This document shows, piece after piece, positions 1 through 11,364 of a DNA stretch of 48,988 bases (position 1 is its first letter; the number at the start of each line of letters is the position of its first letter). Location: positions 1 through 48,988 of the forward strand of contig ML014250.1 of the NCBI GenBank assembly GCA_003615045.1, read 5' to 3'. Under the pieces are notes generated by a model that was not told where the DNA came from, ran no database searches, and saw nothing but the letters and a program-made list of their open reading frames with translations. The position numbers were made by a program, and so were the translations under genes. This DNA comes from Caulochytrium protostelioides. Taxonomy: Eukaryota > Chytridiomycota > Caulochytriomycetes > Caulochytriales > Caulochytriaceae.

Positions 1-1830
<1,830 letters not shown>

Positions 1831-2255
1831 AGTCGCGCGGCAGGGCGGCCGCATCGGCATCGGCCGAGTCGGCGCCCACCCCCACCATCCGCAGATGGAT
1901 CCCGCGTGGGATGGCGGTCGCCCTCCCCCTCCTCCCCTGTAACGGGCGCCAGCATACTGAGGCCACATTAGTTTTCGTAGCCCTATCGCTGATCGCGCCC
2001 TGATTTTGAGTTGGTACCCCATTGACGACCTGATGAGCCCGTCTTGTTGGCTCCAGGGATATGAAAATACGTTATGGTGAGTGAATTTTTTTTTTAGTAT
2101 ATCGCATTGATGAACGGCGATCGCGTGTCGGAGCCCGTGGTTGCTGGACGGTGTGGGACACTGGGATGAGCAGCGAGCTCACTGGCTCATCTCGTCTCGA
2201 TTCAGGAAAAAAAAAAGGTGAAACATAGCCACCCGCTCGATGGAAGAGGATGGAT
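1831..2255. other. Intergenic region between convergent genes
   Basis: This holds the 3' flanks of the bZIP gene (+) and the centrin-like gene (-). It has short A/T runs, for example at 2085-2096 and 2209-2217, against a GC-rich background. No further gene is supported; in-frame reading past the centrin splice donor gives only intron-derived residues. Confidence 0.6.
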
Positions 2256-2956
2256 CTACCAGAGACTCTGGAGGCTCCGATCATTGTCGATGGCCCCGTC
2301 GGCAACAGCATTCGTACAAAACCGAAAGCAGAGGCAGAGGAAGATGCCAAAAAAGAATGAGTCGGGGATCTGATGGTCAAAACGTCCGCAGCCCGTGAGA
2401 CGCGGTGACTTACCGTTTTGCGGAGCACGGAGAGGAAGTCCGTTTCCGACAGTTCTTTCGGCGGCGGCCCGCGCGTCGGCGATGCGCCGGGCATCGCGAA
2501 GAGCGACGCCGACGTCGGGGCCGTCGTCGCCGGCGTGGTCCCCGTCTTGAGACCGCTCACCAGCCGTCCCACGTCAATCATTTCTTTGCACTCCTGCGCC
2601 GTCAGCCCTTCGCCCACCAGGTCCGACAGCCGCTTCAGGTCTTCCCAGCGCAGGGTCCGGGCGGATGCGGCGGCGCCGAGCCGCTGCGCCGTGGTCGCGG
2701 CGGCAGCCGACGACGCGGCCGTCGATGCGGCTGATCCGTGGCCGCCCGTGGCGGCGGCCGGGCCGACCGCGGCGAGGGTGTCCGTGGGCTGCGTCGGTGG
2801 GTATGCGATCATACTGGCCGTGGGCTCGGGCGTCGTCATCAGCCGGAACAGGCGGTCCGCCATCTGGCGGCCCTGGCGCTCGGCGAGCTGGCGGCGCACG
2901 AGCTCGAGAAAGGTCTCGAAATCGACATCGCGGTCGCTGTCGTCGGGCGCGGGCGG

Positions 2957-2996
<40 letters not shown>

Positions 2997-3199
2997 ACGC
3001 CGACGAGGGCGGCGGCCTGCTCGGCGGGCGAGGCCATGAGCCGGCGCCACGTCTTGGCCGGGATCTTGCCGTCGGCGAGGCCGTCGATCGAGCGGAACGC
3101 GGCGCGGACTTCACGGATCTGTGCGTCGCTGAGCGTGAGCTGTGACGGCCGCGGCCCCGCATACGCCGGCGTCCGCGGCGCCCTCAGGAGCGGCGCCAT
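2256..3199 (-). CDS. Divergent centrin-like EF-hand protein, two exons
   Basis: Probable basal-body/centrosome protein of the centrin superfamily. Exon 1 is 3199-2414 (ATG at 3199) and exon 2 only 2267-2256, joined across an intron with GTAAGT donor and CTCCAG acceptor; the product is about 265 residues. After splicing the C-terminus reads DFLSVLRKTSLW, matching the centrin ending of the type EFxRIMKKTSLF/Y. Upstream, LTLSDAQIREVRAAF corresponds to the start of EF-hand 1, VDFETFLELVRRQL to the end of EF-hand 2, and LRWEDLKRLSDLVGEGLTAQ plus the following EMID to the EF-hand 3 exit and linker. The Ca-binding loops are degenerate: loop 1 keeps DGLADGKI but has Thr at the last position, loop 2 is replaced by polyGly and Asp, and the EF3/EF4 region carries Ala/Ser/Thr-rich insertions. 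Calcium binding is therefore doubtful. The centrin assignment rests on my alignment from memory. Confidence 0.68.
2268..2413 (-). other. Intron of centrin-like gene (146 nt)
   Basis: The donor GTAAGT is at 2413-2408 and the acceptor CTCCAG at 2273-2268, phase 0. An earlier acceptor (CATCAG, ending at about 2370) would add about 37 residues of no recognisable family character, whereas the chosen one gives the expected short centrin tail SLW followed by TAG. Confidence 0.65.
2958..2999 (-). repeat. (GCC)n trinucleotide repeat coding polyglycine in the centrin-like gene
   Basis: A run of about 13 GCC/GCC-like units on the plus strand, read as GGC glycine codons on the minus strand. It sits where the second EF-hand loop would be. 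Confidence 0.9.
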
Positions 3200-4214
3200 G
3201 TTGGCGCGGCTGCTGGAGTCACGCCGCCGCGGACCAGCGCGCGCTGGAAGCTTGAGCCGCGCGACCCGCCAATGAGGACGCGAGCCGGGGTCGGATCAGA
3301 CGAAGGACGCAGGAACTGCCACGCACGGCGCAGAGGTTGGGATAGCGTGGTGCGGCTTGCTGTTCGACCCCCCCCATCTTGCAGGATGCCTATTCGATCG
3401 TGGCACGGCCGCAGTTTCATCCCTCATTCTCCCGAGCGTCAAAGACGTGACGGGACGGCGGGGGCTCACAACTCATAAGATGCCCCCCGCTCATGCCCAT
3501 GGCGGCGCGACGGCGCATGATACGATGGCGGGATGGCGCCCCTCTGTGGCCGCCTCGATGCATGTGGGTGTGGTGAGGCTCACCGTATGATCGGATGAGT
3601 GGTGCCCGCGCGTCGCGGTTCGGAATCTGAAAATTCCCGTTCCTTATAGCATCATCAACAACGGGCGGACGGACACGGTCGAACCCCAGATAAGAGGTGA
3701 CCGCTGACGCGCGCTCTCAGCGCTCAGCTCGGAGCCCATCCACCGCACCAGCTTCCCAGAGACTTTACAGAGACGGTGATCCAGGGTTGAGCTTGGCGGC
3801 GTTGGACCGCCTCGGGTATGATCACCGCCGCCAGCGAGGCGAACGGTCCGGTCGACGGTCGCCATGCGTCCAGACCTGTCGTCGCCGACGAGACCCCGCC
3901 GTCGGCCTTCCTCCTCGGGGCTGCGGTCTTGCCTGGATGCTCCATGCTGGCGCTACAGGCGTCCGGGTGCTCGTGACCGCCCGTGGACCGCCGCGACCGG
4001 CCTATTCCGAATTTTCCCGCGCCAGTGGCCTGAGACGGCGGTCGCATGCCCGATCAGAATGGCGCCCGTGGCGCTCCATGAGGGAGAGCGGATGGCCGCG
4101 CCCACGGCGCCCCCCACGGCCTCCGGCGGGAGTCGGCTCCACCGGCAAGCCTGGCCGACGGTCGAGCCCCCCGGGCCGCGGCGTCAAAGGCACGTGCCGG
4201 CGCTACCAACCTAT

Positions 4215-4239
4215 GACGGGCCATCGTCGCCATCGTCGC

Positions 4240-4270
<31 letters not shown>

Positions 4271-4277
4271 GCCGCCG
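4215..4277. repeat. Imperfect (CGT/CGC) trinucleotide array
   Basis: Alternating ATCGTCGCC and CGTCGTCGC units. It produces artefactual Ser- or Asp-rich ORFs on the two strands. Confidence 0.8.
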
Positions 4278-4913
4278 CTATCGTCAGGACCCGCCGAGGA
4301 CCACCGCCGTTCCGTATGGCGCGTGACCCCCGGGAGCCTCTGTCTGAACGGTGGCCGCTGGACGGCGGCAGGCGTCGCGTGCCTGCTCGTGCACGGCGGC
4401 GATCCGGAGCGATGCGGTGGAGTCCGGTTCTGCTCGATCCCGGATCGGTGGCCGTCCTGCCCACTTGTCGCGCGCTGCTGAGCCACCAAACCCGGGACGC
4501 TCAAATCTGGCGACATCGGGTCGCACACGGCGGGAAAATGGTGCTGCGGGACGCATGGCCGTCCGCCAGCACGCCGCGCGATCGCGCCCGAACACCCCCC
4601 GACGGGACGCGCGTGTCGCCCTGGCAGGGCCGGTATCATCCGGCCCGGAGCACGGAGCGGCGCTCGCTGCCCGTCAGAGGTGCGGCAGCGCGGTCCAGCC
4701 GTTGCGGTCAACGGGGTCGTGGTCGCTTGGCCTGGCTTTGAGGCTTCGTGCGGGATGGGCCGCGCGTGTCCCTTCGGCGCTGTGAGACGAGTCATGGTCG
4801 CTTTCGCTGGCGTCTGCCGTTGACGCCGTCATGGGGCTTCCTCACGCGCGGGGTCTATATGAAGCGGCCGAGTGGATCGGCCGCACGATCGAAAAAAGGT
4901 TGGGGTCATCGTT

Positions 4914-4960
4914 CATGCATGCATGCATGCCTGGATGCATGCCTGGATGCATGCATCCAT
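4914..4960. repeat. ATGC-rich palindromic repeat
   Basis: CATGCATGCATGCATGCC followed by two copies of a TGGATGCATGC-type unit. Every ATGCAT core is self-complementary. Confidence 0.85.
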
Positions 4961-5512
4961 CATCGGCCCATCGACCCCCATCCGACCGTCACCTCCAGCG
5001 CCAGCGGATGCACACGGGTTCCGGTGATCGTGAGCCCTCTGCCGCTCGGCCATCCCACCCCACCCTGACTCTGTCCCCTGCGCACACCTCGTGTCACGCG
5101 CGGTCGCCTGGTTCATGCGTGATTGACGGGCGAGCCGATCCAGCGACACGCCCGACCAAAAGAAAAGAAAGCGCGGACCCTGCCCCCCGATCCCACCCAG
5201 AAGATCACGGGTTGCGGACGACGCCGCGCGGGCGGCCAGCGGACGGTGGCGACGGCTTCGGACTCGGCGGGCGCAGCCGGAACAGCACGCGCGCGGAGGA
5301 CGGCGCGCCGACAGCGATCGTCGTCCCGCCGCGAGCCTCGGCGTCGTTGGACTGCGTGCCGGCGTCGACGCGACCCGCTTGGCCTGGCACGTGTCAGCCC
5401 TTCCCGAGATCTCGCGCGGACCTATCTGATCCGGCCGACGTCGACGTCGACGTCGACCCGTCACGACCGACCAACCCCCTCTTGACCGTGGGGCCGCTCG
5501 TGCTTGTGCCAC

Positions 5513-5580
5513 GCGATACCGCGACTGCGATACCGCGACTGCGATACCGCGACTGCGATACCGCGACTGCGATACCGCGA
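5513..5580. repeat. 14-nt tandem repeat upstream of SFC1
   Basis: Four full copies of GCGATACCGCGACT plus a 12-nt partial copy, ending about 125 nt before the SFC1 start codon. The unit length is not a multiple of three and all frames stay open, so the ORF that starts upstream at 5504 is probably not the real N-terminus. Confidence 0.92.
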
Positions 5581-5704
5581 TCGCCATCGACGGCTGGCAT
5601 CGATCTCATCGACCGCGCGCCTTTTTTCTGTTCTCCTGCCGTGGCCGTCCCTCCCTCTCCGTGCGCCACCGCACGATCGCCGTGATCTGCGCTCCACCGC
5701 CGCC

Positions 5705-6775
5705 ATGACCTCGATCGGGCTGAAAGCCGGCGCGCCCGCCGGCCCGAGTCCGAGCCGCGCATCGCCGAGCGCGGCCGAGTCGAAGGCGCGGGCCAAGAAG
5801 AACCCCGTCTTCCATCTGCTCGCCGGCGGTGTCGCCGGGTGCATGGAGGCGTTCACGTGCCACCCGCTGGACACGATCAAGGTGCGGCTGCAGATCCGCG
5901 GCGAGCGCCACGGACGCATGGCCAAGCTGCACGCGCAGACCGGGCAGCCGCCGCCGCCCGTCAACAGCGCCGGGTTCGTGCGGACGGGGATCACGATTGT
6001 CCAGAAGGAGGGCTTCCTCTCGCTGTACAAGGGCCTCGGCGCCGTCGTGGCCGGCATCGTGCCCAAGCAGGCGATCCGCTTCACGTCCTTCGAGGCGTAC
6101 AAGCGCTGGCTCGCGGACCCGAAGACGGGCAAGACGAGCACCGGGATGATCTTCCTGGCGGGGCTCGGCGCGGGCACGACGGAGGCCGTGATGGTCGTGA
6201 CGCCCATGGATGTGATCAAGATCCGGCTGCAGGCGCAGAAGCACTCCATGTCGGACCCGATGGACATCCCGAAGTACCGCAACGCGGCGCACTGCGTCTA
6301 TGTGATGCTCAAGGAGGAGGGCCCGCGCAGCCTGTACAAGGGCGTCGCGCTGACCGCGATCCGCCAGGCGACGAACCAGGCCGCCAACTTCACGGTCTAC
6401 CAGACGCTCAAGGCCCAGCTGCAGAAGGCGCAGCCCGAAGCCGGCGAGATGCTGCCCGCGTGGCAGACCCTCGGGATGGGGTTCCTCTCGGGCGCCTGCG
6501 GGCCACTCTTCAACAACCCGATCGACGTGATCAAGACGCGCATCCAGAAGAGCCCCGGCGAGCCCGGGCAGTCGGCGATGGCGCGGGTGCGCAGCATCAC
6601 CCAGCAGATCCTGCGCAACGAGGGCTGGCAGGCCTTCTGGAAGGGCATCACGCCGCGCGTCCTCCGCGTCGCGCCGGGCCAGGCCATCACGTTCGCGGTC
6701 TACGAGCGCGTCTACTCGTTCCTCACCGGGCTCCGCGCGACCACCGTCTCGGACCAGCGCGAAAGCGACGACTAG
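5705..6775 (+). CDS. SFC1: Mitochondrial succinate/fumarate carrier, SFC1/ACR1 type
   Basis: Mitochondrial carrier family (SLC25) protein of 356 residues, predicted to exchange succinate for fumarate across the inner membrane and so link the glyoxylate cycle to gluconeogenesis. Three carrier repeats are visible with signatures PLDTIKVRLQ (about residue 54), PMDVIKIRLQ and PIDVIKTRIQ. Family-specific blocks match yeast Sfc1 closely: ATCHPLDTIKVR-like repeat 1, QKEGFLSLYKGLGAVV, IRQATNQAANFTVY and ITPRVLRVAPGQAITFAVYE. The start is ATG 5705 in the context CCGCCATGACC; the longer open frame from 5504 reads through the 14-nt tandem repeat and is Arg-rich. The N-terminal ~32 residues are a Ser/Ala/Pro extension before the first repeat. 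The stop is TAG at 6773. No intron is seen. Substrate specificity is inferred from similarity. Confidence 0.92.
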   Translation: MTSIGLKAGAPAGPSPSRASPSAAESKARAKKNPVFHLLAGGVAGCMEAFTCHPLDTIKVRLQIRGERHGRMAKLHAQTGQPPPPVNSAGFVRTGITIVQKEGFLSLYKGLGAVVAGIVPKQAIRFTSFEAYKRWLADPKTGKTSTGMIFLAGLGAGTTEAVMVVTPMDVIKIRLQAQKHSMSDPMDIPKYRNAAHCVYVMLKEEGPRSLYKGVALTAIRQATNQAANFTVYQTLKAQLQKAQPEAGEMLPAWQTLGMGFLSGACGPLFNNPIDVIKTRIQKSPGEPGQSAMARVRSITQQILRNEGWQAFWKGITPRVLRVAPGQAITFAVYERVYSFLTGLRATTVSDQRESDD

Positions 6776-8040
6776 CGAACCCCTGGTTTCGATCGCGTTG
6801 TAACACCATCGAATTGACTGACCATTACGAATGACCAGCACGGAGCCGCGTGGCCTTCTCGTGGCTGCGGGGTTGGCTGGAAGCCGATGGCCTTGGCATG
6901 CATGGTTTTGCGAGGCTGGTCAACGCCACGGCCAGGGCAGAGCCTGGGGGGTGGGTGGGAGGAGCTCGTGCAGGAGCAGGTCCTGGGAGGAGGTTCGCCG
7001 TGACTGGTGCGACGGGGGGTCTGATGGATCTTCACCGAGCGCGCGACATGGGCATCCCTCCCGTGGTCCCCGTGGCCGTTCAAGGAGGTTGAACGCTTCG
7101 CGCATCGCCGCTCCGCCAAGCCGGGCCCGGTGCGCCAACAGCGCCAACAGCTCTGGCGGCGGCGGCGGCGGCGGCGCTCGCCGTGATCACCCTTGCCAGG
7201 AGAGGGAGAAGGGGCCATCACAACAACCGCCTTCGCGGAGGCCTTCTCGGCCGCCGATCCGACTGCCGATCCGACTGCCGATCCGACTGCCGATCCGACT
7301 GCCGATCCGACCGCGTCGCGGAGTTATCTGCGACGCGCCGCGGCACGGTGGGGCCGTCGCTACCACCGCCATCGCCTGAAGCGGCCGGCACGGGACCACC
7401 GGCATCCAGCAGGTGCTGAGGCGGCCACCGGCGCGCCGCAGGTCAGGAGTCAGCACGCAACGGAAGGGGCCGTATGGAAGGGGCTCGCAGGCGGGTCGAC
7501 CAGCGGGTTCAGGGTGTTGTCCGGGGTGCGTGCGCGTCGCTGGCCTCCGGGCGCTCCCGGGTCGCGGCGTCCCGGCTTCGGCCGATGCATGCCGGTGCTC
7601 TTCGATCCGGAAACCGCCAGAGAGCGGTGGCTCGGCCGGGTAAGGCGCCCTGAGGAGAGCCACGGGTTCCCGCCCATGAGGGAGGCTGGCGCCGGCCGCA
7701 TCCAACAGCAGACATTCGATCTATGGCATCGCACACCGGATCTCGGGCATCCGGGTTCTGCATCAGACATGGGGCTTTCATACTAGAGATCCTTGCGTAG
7801 GCAGACGTTCTTCATCAACATCAATGTCAATATCGGAGTCCCTCGAAACGTCTCCTTTCCCTCGCCAATCCGCGCCTTGATCCGCGACGTCGTCGTCCTT
7901 GACGGACCGACGATCCGGCGCCCCTGCCCCCTCCCAGATCCAGCGATATCGTGGTCCTGGCCCGACCAACCCGCATCGCCTTGTTTGATCGGCGTCCGAC
8001 CGTCGCGAACGCCGCCGACACGGAGGACCGGCTGCTCCGT
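6776..8040. other. Intergenic region between SFC1 and FAM47-like gene
   Basis: It holds the SFC1 3' flank and the upstream region of the gene starting at 8041. A (GGC)n run lies near 7150-7176 and a 12-nt tandem repeat at 7253-7312. ORFs here (for example 7193-7786) are repeat-driven or Arg-rich and show no domain. Confidence 0.6.
7253..7312. repeat. 12-nt tandem repeat downstream of SFC1
   Basis: Five copies of GCCGATCCGACT, the last with a final C. The unit resembles the 14-nt unit upstream of SFC1 (GCGATACCGCGACT). Confidence 0.92.
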
Positions 8041-11000
8041 ATGGCGACGCAAAGCTCTCCGGCGCCACAGGCGCGCCGCTCGACGGGCGGCCCCTCGTCC
8101 AAGTTCAAGTCGGACCCGGCGGACCCGCGGCCGTCGGCGCCACGGCATCGCCGGTTCCTCGGCCTGGCCGCCTCCGCCGCTGCGGCAGCGTCGCCCCCGT
8201 CGCCGTCGCCATCGGCGGTCTGCGCAGCCGCCCGCGACGTCCCGCGGTCACGCCCGTCGAGCCCCCTCCCGCCACCGCCGACATGGATCGCGCACCACGC
8301 ACAGCTGTGGGCCCATCGGCACTGCCACGACGTCGGCCCCGACTACCACCACTACGTCCAGCGGGTCTCAAGCGACGCGGAGACGTGGCGCCGGCTCGTG
8401 CCCGGCGACGGCCGCGGCGGGGTCGCAGGCCTGGAGGCCCCGCAGGACCCGTTGCAGCGCGTGTCGGATCGCATGCGGCGGCAGCAGCAGCGCGCCGCGG
8501 CGCTAATCCAACAGAAGGCCGACGCGCTTCCGCTCGACCTGTCGCGCCACACGCCGCAGCAGCGGCGCGCGATCGCCCGCGCGATGCAGTACGATGCCCA
8601 CCGCCGCGCCGAGACGCTCGGGTTGTCGCCGCACGCCGCCCCCGGCGCGCTAGCTCTCGTCTTTAAGGGCGCGTCCGAGTCCCGTCTCGGCAGCCAGTCC
8701 TCGCTCAGCAGCGGGATGCTGAGTGATTCCGAGGCGCTGGCGTCCATGCTGTCCTTCCCGATGGCGTCGGAGGCCGACCTGGCCGCCGCCACGGCGCGAC
8801 CCGACCTTGCGACGAGCCAGTCGGCCGCCGGTGATGTCGCTGTGAGAACAGCGGCTCAGCCCGGGCGTCGGTCCCATCCGCACGACGGCCACGACGGACT
8901 CAGCGACGCAAGCGCCAGCGAAGACGACGACTCCGATGCCGACGACACCGAAGCGATCCGCCGCCGCGCCTCCCGCGAGTCCGCGCTGCAGCGGTACCCG
9001 CTGGATATGTCCGAAGAGGCCGTCATGGAGGAGCTGCTGCGGTCCGAGTCGGCGCTGAACGCCGCGCCGGCCGGCGGCAGCCTCGCAGCGCGGTACCGCC
9101 GCTTCCTGCCACAGCCATCCGCCCGCGCCGCGCGATGCCCGGCCGCCAGCACGGCGCCCGCCAGCGCCAGCACCAGCACGGCCGCGCCCAGCCCACGTGA
9201 TGTGACTTCTGCATCATCGTCGGCCTCGTCGGCCTCGTCGGCGGCGTCGCCGCTGGCTCCGGCCACGCCCGTCGGCGCCTCCATGCCGACGCCGGCGTCC
9301 ACAAGCCTCGCGACACCGGCAGCCGCGACCCTGGCCGCGACGGGTGCGGCGGCGCCTTCCGCGGGCCCCGCGACGCCGGCCGTGGCGACGGCGCTGCGAT
9401 CGGCGGACCGCACCCGCATCGGCGGCGCCGTCGACCCGATGGCCGACGCGCTGCACACCTACGAGGCGATCCTCGCGCCGCTCGATCTGTGGGGCGATCT
9501 GCCGAGCGACCCGCGGACCTCGTCCATGCTCGCGCAGGCCTACGCGGTCATGGAGAACAGCGCGCAGCAGTGCCTGGCGATGTTTGGTCCGCTCGGCGCG
9601 ACGGGCGAGGCGCCGCCGGAGCCTGCGCCGACGCGTTCTGACGCGCAGGCGGCGGCGGCGGCGGCGGCGGCTGACGCGTCGGTGCTGACGACGCCGACCG
9701 CCGAGATCAACGAGTCGCAGGTTCAGCTCGCCAGCCGCCAGAGCACGCCAGGACCACCGCTGATGGTCGCGACAAAGGGACTCGCAAGCGCGACCAGTCC
9801 GGCGAGTCCGTCGCACCCGAAGCCGGGTTCGCTGACGACGACGACGGGGCCCCTCGCCGCGAAAGCCGCGGGCAGCAGCGCCGACGAGCGCGCCGTCCAG
9901 GTCGAGAAGCTACTCGGTGACTTTGTTCGCAACATGAACGGCCAGGGCATCACGGAGCCGCGCAAGCCGCGCTACCTCGATGTGCCCGTGCCGCCAAAGC
10001 TCCTGTGCGACCTTAATGCGGGGCGCGCGGGTCATGGCCCCCCGACCGCCGTGGCGGCGCCTGACCGTGAGCGGTCGATGGGCACCCTCGTGGCGGCCCT
10101 GTCCGGCGACTCGCTACGCCACGCCCTGGCAAGCACCACGCTCACCGACGTCCCGTCGAAGGCGTCGATCCCCGTGGCCGTCGCGGCGGCGACCATCCCT
10201 GGTCTTAAAGCCCGCGGCGGCGCCGGCGGTGGCCATGGGCACGGCCACGGGCACGACCACGGCAGCGTCATTGGTCCCCGGCCATCCGCGACGTTCGCGT
10301 GGGCCAACCAGCATGTCAAGACCGTCGGCACGCAGCGCGCGCCGGGCCACCGCACCAACTACGGCGCGTGGTACCTCAAGCCCGACGAGTGGTCGCAGTA
10401 CTACGCCGAGCGTCAGCAGACTCAGCAGCAAGTGCCGGCGCTCGCGCTCTCAGCGATGCAGGCGATCGTGGCGCGCGGGGCCCCTGCGTCGGCGTCCGCG
10501 TCGCGCCGTGCCGCCGACGCCGTCACGGCCGCCCCGTCGGCGCGCACGCCGGTACTCATGCCGTCGGCGGCGCTGGGCGCACACAATGACCGCCGTCGCC
10601 GCATCGAAGACCACATCAGCGCGGTTCGGCAGCAGCAGCAGCAGGACGACGCCGCCATCGCGCAGGGCCGGATCCCGACCACGTTGCTCTTTGGCGAGTC
10701 AGGCGGCGGCGTTGGCGGCGTTGGCGGCGGCGGCGACACCGGAACGAACAAGCTTACGTCTGCGCAGCCGACGAGCGCGCATCCGTACGGGTCGGCGGGC
10801 CGCGAGGGGACGCATGCATCAATGCCGATGTCCGGCAGCTTGCTGCACTCGCGGCGCGCGAGTCTGCGGTACGGCAGCGCGAGCACGAGCGGGCGGCGGT
10901 CGGTGACCGCAAGCCGGCGCGACTCGATGCTGCCGCCCGGGAGCGGCGCCGGGCTGTCGTCGTTGGCCTCGCGGCGGGCAAGTATGACGCCGAAGCAACG

Positions 11001-11250
11001 TCGCCGGACCTCCGTGGGCGCCGAGTCGCGAGGCGCGGCGCGACCGGCATCGCATGGCCTTGTGCATGATTGGGACGACGACGACGATCGCGACGATGAT
11101 ATCGATGAAGAGGACGAGAATGAGGTCGAAGAGGACAGGGACGAGGAGAAGGACCCGATGGGGATGGATCGCGACGACCCAAGCCCGGCCTCGACGGATT
11201 ATGTGCCGACGGCGCGCTCGAGTCTTGCTGGCCGGCGGTTGGTTTCCTAA
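8041..11250 (+). CDS. Low-complexity protein with a FAM47-like motif
   Basis: A 1069-residue protein of unknown function. The frame is open from 7951 but that codon is GTG, so ATG 8041 (MATQSSPAPQ) is chosen. Most of the chain is Ala/Ser/Pro-rich and disordered. Ordered-looking islands include WIAHHAQLWAHRHCHDVG (about residue 80), a basic helical stretch HTPQQRRAIARAMQYDAHRR (about 170) and NGQGITEPRKPRYLDVPVP (about 635). Near residue 775 the sequence RTNYGAWYLKPDEWSQYYAE closely resembles the YGAWYLxPxxW motif of the animal FAM47 family, proteins linked to chromatin and sperm and poorly understood. The C-terminus has a long Asp/Glu run (DDDDDRDDDIDEEDENEVEE) and then a basic end. No membrane segment or catalytic motif is visible. 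The FAM47 link rests on one motif. It ends tail-to-tail, 114 bp from the GPCR gene. Confidence 0.75.
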   Translation: MATQSSPAPQARRSTGGPSSKFKSDPADPRPSAPRHRRFLGLAASAAAAASPPSPSPSAVCAAARDVPRSRPSSPLPPPPTWIAHHAQLWAHRHCHDVGPDYHHYVQRVSSDAETWRRLVPGDGRGGVAGLEAPQDPLQRVSDRMRRQQQRAAALIQQKADALPLDLSRHTPQQRRAIARAMQYDAHRRAETLGLSPHAAPGALALVFKGASESRLGSQSSLSSGMLSDSEALASMLSFPMASEADLAAATARPDLATSQSAAGDVAVRTAAQPGRRSHPHDGHDGLSDASASEDDDSDADDTEAIRRRASRESALQRYPLDMSEEAVMEELLRSESALNAAPAGGSLAARYRRFLPQPSARAARCPAASTAPASASTSTAAPSPRDVTSASSSASSASSAASPLAPATPVGASMPTPASTSLATPAAATLAATGAAAPSAGPATPAVATALRSADRTRIGGAVDPMADALHTYEAILAPLDLWGDLPSDPRTSSMLAQAYAVMENSAQQCLAMFGPLGATGEAPPEPAPTRSDAQAAAAAAAADASVLTTPTAEINESQVQLASRQSTPGPPLMVATKGLASATSPASPSHPKPGSLTTTTGPLAAKAAGSSADERAVQVEKLLGDFVRNMNGQGITEPRKPRYLDVPVPPKLLCDLNAGRAGHGPPTAVAAPDRERSMGTLVAALSGDSLRHALASTTLTDVPSKASIPVAVAAATIPGLKARGGAGGGHGHGHGHDHGSVIGPRPSATFAWANQHVKTVGTQRAPGHRTNYGAWYLKPDEWSQYYAERQQTQQQVPALALSAMQAIVARGAPASASASRRAADAVTAAPSARTPVLMPSAALGAHNDRRRRIEDHISAVRQQQQQDDAAIAQGRIPTTLLFGESGGGVGGVGGGGDTGTNKLTSAQPTSAHPYGSAGREGTHASMPMSGSLLHSRRASLRYGSASTSGRRSVTASRRDSMLPPGSGAGLSSLASRRASMTPKQRRRTSVGAESRGAARPASHGLVHDWDDDDDRDDDIDEEDENEVEEDRDEEKDPMGMDRDDPSPASTDYVPTARSSLAGRRLVS

Positions 11251-11364
11251 CGCTGGTTCCTGATACTTTCCTGATACCTCTTGTTTCTGATACCTCTTGT
11301 TTTTCAATTTTTTTCTTGTTTTGTTCAATGCTATAAGTATGATACAGAGGGCGTGATCTGGTCC

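Larger units (their letters stand above)
3200..5704. other. Divergent intergenic region, no supported gene
   Basis: About 2.5 kb separates the centrin-like start (-) from SFC1 (+). Short ORFs exist on both strands, but they have mixed codon use, no recognisable domain and overlap each other. The region is visibly less GC-rich than the genes and carries three simple repeats: a CGT/CGC array near 4215-4277, an ATGC-rich array at 4914-4960 and a 14-nt tandem repeat at 5513-5580. It probably contains both promoters. A non-coding RNA or small spliced gene cannot be excluded by eye. Confidence 0.6.

Noticed and set aside
3665-3685. GGTTCGACC-like B box of a tRNA on the minus strand
   Set aside because: No matching A box upstream, no T-stem pairing and no acceptor stem.
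4211-4795. 194-codon minus-strand ORF with an acidic Asp tail
   Set aside because: The Asp tail is only the CGT/CGC array read in reverse, and the rest is Arg/Pro-rich with no domain.
5513-5580. Possible CRISPR-like array
   Set aside because: The copies are directly adjacent with no spacers, and the genome is eukaryotic; it is a plain tandem repeat.
5504-5704. Upstream extension of SFC1 as a targeting sequence
   Set aside because: It reads through the 14-nt repeat; carriers of this family normally need no cleavable presequence, and ATG 5705 has good context.
7193-7786. 197-codon ORF with an ADPT repeat
   Set aside because: Driven by the 12-nt tandem repeat; no domain and no conserved flanks.
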